From CAZTCJ01 sp964612085 (GTDB lineage: Bacteria > Pseudomonadota > Alphaproteobacteria > JAJFIK01): a stretch of 29,791 nucleotides of DNA. Every line of letters begins with the position of its first letter. Position 1 is the first letter of the stretch. Location of the stretch: positions 1-29,791 of the forward strand of contig CAZTCJ010000046.1 of NCBI GenBank assembly GCA_964612085.1, written 5' to 3'. Below, piece by piece: positions 24,313 to 29,791 of the stretch. Both the position numbers and the translations under genes were made by a program. Under the pieces are notes generated by a model. That model searched no databases. It was not told where the DNA came from and saw nothing but the letters and a program-made list of their open reading frames with translations.

Positions 24313-27300
24313 ATGATCCGTTCTGCAGAGTTCGGGACCGTTTTACCGATGACGAGACAATCCGTCGGAGCACGCTGGCTCAACAACAGAATGAGATGCT
24401 TACGGAGCGTCTCTCTTTCGCTTTGGATGGCTTGCATCTGGGCGGGCCTGCTGGCGGCAACGCCGGTCGCCGCCGCCGAGCTTCCGGCCGGCGAATACAC
24501 GCTTTATGACCGCAACCAAACGGACCAGTTCACGCTCGATAGTCTGTCGGTTCTGGATCGTGGCCGCACGGGCGGCCAGGGTCTGACGGTTTCGCCCGAT
24601 ATCGGACCGTATGCGGTGCGGTTCGTGAGCGAGCTGGCCGTGAATGAGCCGGGCGTCTATCAATTCACGCTGCGTTCGGCGGAAGCAGCGAAGCTCTATA
24701 TCAATGGCATGCTCGTGACACAGAGCAATCTGTCGGAATCGGCGGGCCCCGCGACAGCGCGTGTGCAGCTCGCGGCCGACCGCTACACCGTCGTGACCGA
24801 GTATTATGGAACGCAGCCCATGGTCGATGTCGCGGTGTCGTTCACCACGCCGTCGGGCAGTGCGCAAGCCTTGAGCGGTGGCGCCGTCGCCGGATCGTCT
24901 TCCATCGGCACCCGCTTGAGCCAAGACGCTACCGGCGGCATGGACACGAACTCCCGGCGCCCGTCGTCATCCTCCGCGATGGAACAAACCGCTGTCGCCA
25001 TGGCGGCCGCACCGTCCGAAACGGCGGTCAAAGGTGTGTCCGCCGAGAATACCGAAACAGCGGTCCAATCCTCATCGGCCAGCCAGAGCGCCGCGCCGCA
25101 GACGCAGGTTCAGGCGGTTGGAGACGCATCCATGATGGCGAGGCCCGCCAGGGATCGGCAGAAGCGCCGGCCGAGCGATCATCTGAGAGAGAAGGCCGAA
25201 GCGCGGGCGGCCAAGGATGCGCAGGCGGCGGCCGCGCAAGCCACGGCGCCGACGGTCCAGCCCGCCACCACGCTCGCACCGGCGACGCAAGTCAGATCGT
25301 CCGCAACGGAACGATCCGCCATGTATTCCGCCGCGAGCCGGTTCTCCGACATTTTCGTCAAACCGCGAATTCCGCAGAACAGCGCCGTATCGGTCGAGCC
25401 AGTCGCCATGAGCGAAGGGCTGACATATCAGGCCTATATGGCCAACGGGCAGACCCTCACCCTTGTCGAGGAAGGGCAGACCCAGAGCATCGGCGCGGGC
25501 GGTATGGCCACGCAAGGGGCCGACACGGTGGTTTATTCCGGCTACCTGCGCATTTTGAATCCCGGCGAATTCCTGTTCACTCTGGATACGTCGGGCAGCA
25601 CGCAACTGGTCATCGACGACCGGGTGGTGCTGAACGGCGATGGCAGCCGGACGGGCCTGGCCTCCCTCGGCGTTGGCATGCACAAGTTCGAATTGACCTA
25701 TTCGGGCGATGGCATGGGTACGGACAGTCTGTCTTTTGGGGTGGAAGGGCCCGGCATCACCGGCGACATGGAGATGGCCGACCTGTTCTACCGGGATGCG
25801 GACGATCTTCCGGTGGTGCGCACCTTGACAGTCGTCAATGGTGCCGGATCCGGTCTCTATCAGGTCGGCCAAATGGCGGAGATCACGGCCAATCCGCCGG
25901 CAGACGGGTTCATCTTCGATGCCTGGATGGGCGCGGATGCCGCGCTGTTGAGCGACGCGACGCAAGCCTCGGGCGCTTTCATGATGCCCGACCGGGATGT
26001 CACGATCACCGCAGGCTACAAGGAACGGCCCGCCGACACCTTCCAGCTTTCCGTCGTCAACGGCGACGGCGATGGGGAATATGCAGCGGGCGCGCAAGTG
26101 AGCATTCAGGCTGCGGACAACAGCAATCCGGAACTGGTGTTCGACCGCTGGGCCGTTCAGGGGGCGGACGCATCCATTCTGGCGGCGGCCGATGCCTCGC
26201 CGACCATGCTGACCATGCCGTCCCAGGACGTCACGGTGACGGCGGAATATGCCGCCAAGACTTATGAGGTTGTCGTCACAAACGGTAGCGGCTCCGGCAC
26301 TTATGAGGCGGGCCAGCTTGTCACCGTTTCCGCCAATGCGCCGCAGCCTGGAGAAGCCTTCGCCCAATGGCAGGGCGCCATCGACATGGCCGGCCCGAGC
26401 TTCAACCCGTTTAGTCCGAGCACGACGCTGACGGTGCCGAGCGGCGGCATCACGCTCACCGCGACCTATCGGGACGAGAACGACAATATCGATCTGGCGA
26501 TCAACACGCCCGCCGCCGACAGCCTGGTGGACGAAAAAGGCTTCACCGTGCAAGGCATCGCCGCATCCGCGAGCGGTATCACGCAACTGACCATCAACGC
26601 GCTCGCCGGCACGGCGGCCACGCCGGTCTTCGCGCAGGATCAGGTGCTCTCGGTGGGCCCTGACACCGGGTCTTGGGCGTTCCGCTTTTTCGATGAGGAT
26701 ATTCCGACCCTGACGGATCTTCAGATCGTCGTCACGGCGGTGAACGGCGATGACGAGAGCGAGCAGGTGACGCTCAGTGTGCGGGCTGATGCCCTGGAAC
26801 GGCCTCTTGAGCAGTTGCTCAACCGGGTGACCATGGGGATCACGCCGGAAACCCATGCCCGGGCCAAACAGATCGGCTATGAGGCCTTCCTGAACGAACA
26901 GCTCTCGCCCAATTCCTTGAGCAATACGGCGCTCAATCAGTTGGACCCGGACGGCATGTTGAAGTTTCCGGATAATTCCAACCATGCGGAGCGGGAAGCC
27001 GCCGCCTACAGGCTCCGCTATCTGTTGACGACGACCCGTCAGCTTCAGGAGCTTCTCGCCGTCTATCACGACAACCACTTCAACACGGATATGACAGATC
27101 GTGAGTATTGGTGGGGGGAATATAACGAGATCCTGGGCTTCCGCGAACATGCGCTGGGCTTTTTCCGCGATCTCCTGGAGGTCAGCGCCAAAAGCCCGTC
27201 CATGATGCATTATCTGAATAACGACCAGAGCCGCCGGGGCAATATCAACGAAAACTACAGCCGGGAGCTGCTCGAACTGCACACGGTGGGCGTCAATGGC

Positions 27301-28224
27301 GGCTACGGTCCGGACGATATCATCTCGATCGCCAATATCCTGACCGGCTGGCGCCAGCAAAGAGGCATGGCGAGTGCGGCGACCGGCGAGGCGGAGCCCC
27401 GGCTCTTCTTCTTCGATCCCGGACGGCACGAAACTGCGGACCAATTCGTTCCGTTCCTGGATAAAACCTATGTGGGACAGTCCGGCCCGCAGGCCATCGG
27501 CACGGGCGAGGAACTGCTCGACGATCTGGCCCTTCTGCCCCAAACCGCCTCGTTCAATTGCGGCAAGCTGATCCAACTGTTCGTGAACGACACGGTTTCG
27601 GATCCTCTGCTCGATGCCTGCGTGGCCGAATATCTCTCGTCCTCGGGCAATATGGGCGATGTGGTCGAACTGATCCTGCGCTCGCCCGAATTCCGGATCG
27701 GGGCGGAGAATTACCGGGCCAAGTTCAAGACGCCACTCGAATATATCGTCTCCATGATGCTGAATTTCGGCGTCGAGGTGGATTTGTCCGAAGGCTCGGA
27801 ACGCAGCGAATCCGAAGCGTTGCGGCAGTTGAGCGACGCGCTCTCATCCTCCGGCCAGCGCCTGTTCCGCATGCCGGTGCCGACGGGCTATGCGGAGATC
27901 GCCAATGCCTGGGCGTCGTCGGGCAGCCTGGTGGAGCGTTTCGCTTTCGCCTTGCGCGTTTTCCGCAACGAACTCGACAACAGGGGCATCTCCTTCGACG
28001 GCCCGGCCGTGGTCGAGGGGCTCGGCCTGGAGACGGCGGAGGAGATCGCCATCTACTTCATGGGGCTGTCCATGGGCGACCGCTACACCCGGGAAGAGTA
28101 CAACGCCGTTATGACGGAACTTCTTGGTGATGACGGACTGTTCGATATCACGGGCGATGAAGAAGATGCGCTCCAGAGAGCGTTCGCCCTCATGTCCACC
28201 TTGCCAAGTTTCCAATATCAGTAA
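24313..28224 (+). CDS. Large secreted multidomain protein: two PA14-like modules, three InlB-like repeats, Ig-like segment, C-terminal DUF1800
   Basis: A protein of 1,303 residues from ATG 24313, chosen for the GAGGG 7 bases upstream; the frame is open from 24232, and ATG 24391 just before the hydrophobic stretch is another option. A long basic n-region and hydrophobic core end at an AAA cleavage site (Ala55/Glu56). Residues about 58-180 and 369-498 resemble PA14-type carbohydrate-binding β-barrels (LYINGMLVTQSN, LVIDDRVVLNGDG). Between them lies a Ser/Ala/Gln-rich linker with a basic patch. Three repeats of about 70 residues follow (502-723), then an Ig-like segment (726-826). DUF1800 fills 827-1303, recognised by LEQLLNRVTMGITPET, HDNHFNTD, NYSRELLELHTVG and ILTGWR. 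Its biochemical role is not established. A DUF1501 gene follows 15 bases on, the usual partner. Confidence 0.85.
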   Translation: MIRSAEFGTVLPMTRQSVGARWLNNRMRCLRSVSLSLWMACIWAGLLAATPVAAAELPAGEYTLYDRNQTDQFTLDSLSVLDRGRTGGQGLTVSPDIGPYAVRFVSELAVNEPGVYQFTLRSAEAAKLYINGMLVTQSNLSESAGPATARVQLAADRYTVVTEYYGTQPMVDVAVSFTTPSGSAQALSGGAVAGSSSIGTRLSQDATGGMDTNSRRPSSSSAMEQTAVAMAAAPSETAVKGVSAENTETAVQSSSASQSAAPQTQVQAVGDASMMARPARDRQKRRPSDHLREKAEARAAKDAQAAAAQATAPTVQPATTLAPATQVRSSATERSAMYSAASRFSDIFVKPRIPQNSAVSVEPVAMSEGLTYQAYMANGQTLTLVEEGQTQSIGAGGMATQGADTVVYSGYLRILNPGEFLFTLDTSGSTQLVIDDRVVLNGDGSRTGLASLGVGMHKFELTYSGDGMGTDSLSFGVEGPGITGDMEMADLFYRDADDLPVVRTLTVVNGAGSGLYQVGQMAEITANPPADGFIFDAWMGADAALLSDATQASGAFMMPDRDVTITAGYKERPADTFQLSVVNGDGDGEYAAGAQVSIQAADNSNPELVFDRWAVQGADASILAAADASPTMLTMPSQDVTVTAEYAAKTYEVVVTNGSGSGTYEAGQLVTVSANAPQPGEAFAQWQGAIDMAGPSFNPFSPSTTLTVPSGGITLTATYRDENDNIDLAINTPAADSLVDEKGFTVQGIAASASGITQLTINALAGTAATPVFAQDQVLSVGPDTGSWAFRFFDEDIPTLTDLQIVVTAVNGDDESEQVTLSVRADALERPLEQLLNRVTMGITPETHARAKQIGYEAFLNEQLSPNSLSNTALNQLDPDGMLKFPDNSNHAEREAAAYRLRYLLTTTRQLQELLAVYHDNHFNTDMTDREYWWGEYNEILGFREHALGFFRDLLEVSAKSPSMMHYLNNDQSRRGNINENYSRELLELHTVGVNGGYGPDDIISIANILTGWRQQRGMASAATGEAEPRLFFFDPGRHETADQFVPFLDKTYVGQSGPQAIGTGEELLDDLALLPQTASFNCGKLIQLFVNDTVSDPLLDACVAEYLSSSGNMGDVVELILRSPEFRIGAENYRAKFKTPLEYIVSMMLNFGVEVDLSEGSERSESEALRQLSDALSSSGQRLFRMPVPTGYAEIANAWASSGSLVERFAFALRVFRNELDNRGISFDGPAVVEGLGLETAEEIAIYFMGLSMGDRYTREEYNAVMTELLGDDGLFDITGDEEDALQRAFALMSTLPSFQYQ
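25816..26480 (+). repeat. Three tandem InlB-like protein repeats within the DUF1800 protein
   Basis: Three units of about 70-73 residues start at 25816, 26041 and 26260. Each opens with a (V/T)VxNGxGxGxYxxGQ-like strand (VVNGAGSGLYQVGQ, VVNGDGDGEYAAGA, VTNGSGSGTYEAGQ). Each has a central FxxW core and closes with MPxxxVTxTAxY or its variant. They fit the divergent InlB B-repeat family of extracellular stalks. The DNA is diverged between units, so this is an old duplication. Confidence 0.75.
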
Positions 28225-28239
28225 GCGGGAGGCCTTTCG

Positions 28240-29571
28240 ATGATCAGCCGCCGTGACTTTCTCATCCGGACCACCACCTCGCTTGTAACGGGCGCCACAT
28301 GGGTTTCGCTCGGGCCCGTGGCCATCAAGATCGGATCGGCGCAAGCCCAGACCAGACCCGGCCAGGTGCTCATCATGTGCTTTCAGCGAGGGGGCGCGGA
28401 CGGTCTTTATCTGTGTGCCCCTTATGCGGACCCGGACTATTACACCTGGCGCCCTGACGCCCATATCGTGCCCCCCAGCGGCACGGATCCCGATGCGGCG
28501 CTGCCGCTGACAAGTTCGAACCACCCGAACTATTTCGGCCTGAACCCCAATCTCGCGCCGATGATGGAAATCTACGAGGACGGCAATCTCGCCATTCTCC
28601 CGGCGACCCATATGAAAGGGTCCGGACGGTCTCATTTCGATAATCAGCGCTGGGTCGGCACCGGCGAAATCGGCGGGCTGACCAATGGCTGGATGTCGAA
28701 GGTTCTGGAAACCAGTTCGAGTTCCTCCGTCTTCAGAGGGATGATGGCCGGGAGCGGCAATCTGACAGCGGAACTTGGCGGGGCCGACGCCTATCCGGCG
28801 ATCCAATCGGCCGATGACTACAAGCTGGAAGAAAGCGAATGGTGCGAAGGGCAGGGGTGCACGGAAAACATCCTGCTCAACCATTTGCTCGAAACCTATG
28901 CGGCCACGGATAAAGCCGGGCTGCCGGTCAATAGCCTGACCCGAAACCGCGGCGTCGCCATGGTCGAAAGCCTGCAGCAATTCGCGACACTGAACGAGGA
29001 CTATGAGCCGAGTGCGGGCGGCCTGGAATACAGCAACAGCCCCCTCGGCAGGGGCCTGAAACTGGTCGCCCAACTGATCAAGGAAGACTATCCGCTCGAA
29101 TGCGTCACCGTGAACTGGAACGGCGGCTGGGACTCCCATTCCAACCAGCGCCAGCCCGATACCAGTGTCACGGAGTCGAATTCAGGCCTGCACCGCAACC
29201 AGCGCACGGGCTCGAACGATCTGCTGGTGTTCCACCGGGATCTGGACAGCGCCAATCTGTGGCCCCGGGTCTGAATGCTGATCGGCACGGAGTTGGGCCG
29301 TACCACCGAGCAGAACGGCAGTTTCGGTACGGATCATGGTTATGCGGCCTGCTGGGGGGTCATGGGCGGGGCGGTCAGGGGCGGCGAAATCCACGGAGAC
29401 TGGCCGACCCTTCAGGAAACCAGCCTGCGCAACGGACGCTTCCTCGATGCCGCGTTCGACTGCCGCGACGTGATGGCCGAGGCCCTGGTCAGGCATATGG
29501 AATATCCCGAAGGCCAGTTGGCCCAGGTCTTCCCCGGCCACAGCTATGATCCCCCTGGGATTATCAGCTGA
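28240..29571 (+). pseudogene. DUF1501 protein (Tat-exported, sulfatase-like) interrupted by an in-frame TGA
   Basis: Read through, the frame gives 443 residues, the usual length for DUF1501, with only one interruption: TGA at codon 345 (29272-29274). The frame is identical on both sides. A Tat signal is visible (SRRDFLIR at residues 3-10). The N-terminal part has MCFQRGGADGL and the GSGRSHFDNQRW segment of this alkaline-phosphatase-superfamily relative. After the TGA come the conserved GTELGRT, GTDHGYA, MGGAVRGG and QVFPGHSYDP motifs. The stop falls in a buried strand just before the metal-binding GTE, so the 344-residue product alone should be inactive. GGGAGG precedes the ATG, 15 bases after the DUF1800 gene. 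A point mutation, sequencing error, or a split gene translated by restart are the options. Confidence 0.75.
29275..29571 (+). CDS. Possible separately translated C-terminal piece of the DUF1501 protein
   Basis: ATG 29275 follows the TGA with no gap, so ribosomes finishing the upstream part could restart here and make a 98-residue piece carrying the GTELGRT and GTDHGYA metal-binding motifs. No independent ribosome-binding site is evident. Whether two pieces could reassemble is unknown. Listed separately because annotators may call it as its own gene. Confidence 0.3.
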   Translation: MLIGTELGRTTEQNGSFGTDHGYAACWGVMGGAVRGGEIHGDWPTLQETSLRNGRFLDAAFDCRDVMAEALVRHMEYPEGQLAQVFPGHSYDPPGIIS

Positions 29572-29599
29572 CGTCTGATTATCCGTGTTGTGATGGATA

Positions 29600-29618
29600 G
29601 GGTCCGCGGCGCGGGCCC
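29600..29618 (+). terminator. GC-rich hairpin after the DUF1800/DUF1501 genes, possible terminator
   Basis: GGGTCCG (29600-29606) pairs with CGGGCCC (29612-29618), one T·G wobble, around a CGGCG loop. It lies about 30 bases after the DUF1501 stop. A T-run (TTTT at 29631) follows only 12 bases later, so it is not a classic intrinsic terminator. Confidence 0.35.
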
Positions 29619-29791
29619 GTGTTGTCAGCGTTTTCACTCTTTACACGACCGAGTTTGGTGGTGCGGCACTGCCAGCGCCCTCTCGCCCAGTGGCAGCTTC
29701 AGCCCATGGCCGCGCTCATTGGCCAAGAGGCATCCGAAAAGCTGGGCGGGCCGGTCGCCCTGGATGTGATGCGGCCGTTGCAGGCGTTTGA
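29601..29791 (+). pseudogene. Fragment resembling the C-terminal part of a phage portal protein (runs off window)
   Basis: The frame is open from 29601, just after a TAG, to the window edge. From about 29664 it reads RHCQRPLAQWQLQPMAALI, then EASEKLGGPVALDVMRPLQAF. This recalls the region of HK97-type portal proteins in which a helix is followed by the (E)ASxKLG...LD...PLxAxD pattern. No plausible start codon with a ribosome-binding site is present, and the N-terminal bulk of a portal protein is missing, so it looks like a 5'-truncated prophage or gene-transfer-agent remnant. The family call is from memory of the motif only and the rest lies outside the window. Confidence 0.35.

Noticed and set aside
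29272..29320. Selenocysteine decoding of the TGA in DUF1501
   Set aside because: DUF1501 has no known selenoprotein members. The nearby CGGC/GCCG pairing is only a 4-bp stem with a large loop, not a convincing SECIS element.
1..29791. tRNA or rRNA genes, CRISPR arrays, intact insertion sequences, origins
   Set aside because: None was seen on reading both strands; no regularly spaced repeats, transposase motifs or cloverleaf structures were recognised.

Overview
The window looks like a GC-rich chromosomal segment of a purple phototrophic alphaproteobacterium. The left edge carries bacteriochlorophyll/tetrapyrrole genes (end of bchE, bchJ, oxygen-independent hemN). They are followed at once by a complete uptake [NiFe]-hydrogenase locus of the membrane-bound, O2-tolerant (group 1d-like) type. 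No species can be named from the sequence alone.

Layout. Bases 1-2484: bchE (3' end)-bchJ-hemN, rightward. Bases 2518-2745: a small leftward gene for an exported, membrane-anchored, His-containing peptide. Bases 2746-3145: a control region with a perfect FNR/FixK box (2935-2948), a matching -10 element and hairpins in the leader. Bases 3146-16728: one tightly packed 13.6-kb run, hupS-hupL-hupC-hupD-hupF-hupG-hupH-hupIJ-hupK-hypA-hypB-hypF-hypC-hypD-hypE. Its start and stop codons overlap or lie within about 25 bases of each other, so it is probably one transcription unit. It encodes the enzyme (small and large subunits and cytochrome b), its endopeptidase, the subunit chaperones, and the whole Ni and Fe(CN)2CO insertion machinery. 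The small subunit has all six cysteines of the 4Fe-3S proximal cluster, HupI and HupJ are fused, and HupK is a decayed large-subunit paralogue.

Bases 16729-17430: an AT-richer junction and a 5'-truncated metallophosphoesterase remnant. Bases 17476-21749 (leftward): a two-gene RND efflux system (adaptor plus pump) without an outer-membrane channel gene. It is divergent from a TetR regulator (21935-22549), with a 17-bp perfect palindrome between them as the likely operator.

Bases 22585-29571: an envelope or secreted-protein region. It holds an outer-membrane barrel with a C-terminal SPOR domain (leftward), a divergent 1,303-residue secreted protein (two PA14-like modules, three InlB-like repeats, an Ig-like segment and a DUF1800 domain), and a Tat-exported DUF1501 partner whose frame is broken by a TGA at codon 345 followed directly by ATG. 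After a GC-rich hairpin, the last about 190 bases hold an open frame resembling the C-terminal part of a phage portal protein, with no visible start.

No tRNA, rRNA, CRISPR array or intact insertion sequence was recognised. The items that best merit follow-up are the DUF1800/DUF1501/barrel-SPOR group, the interrupted DUF1501 frame, the HupI-HupJ fusion, and the anaerobic control region joining the photosynthesis and hydrogenase genes.
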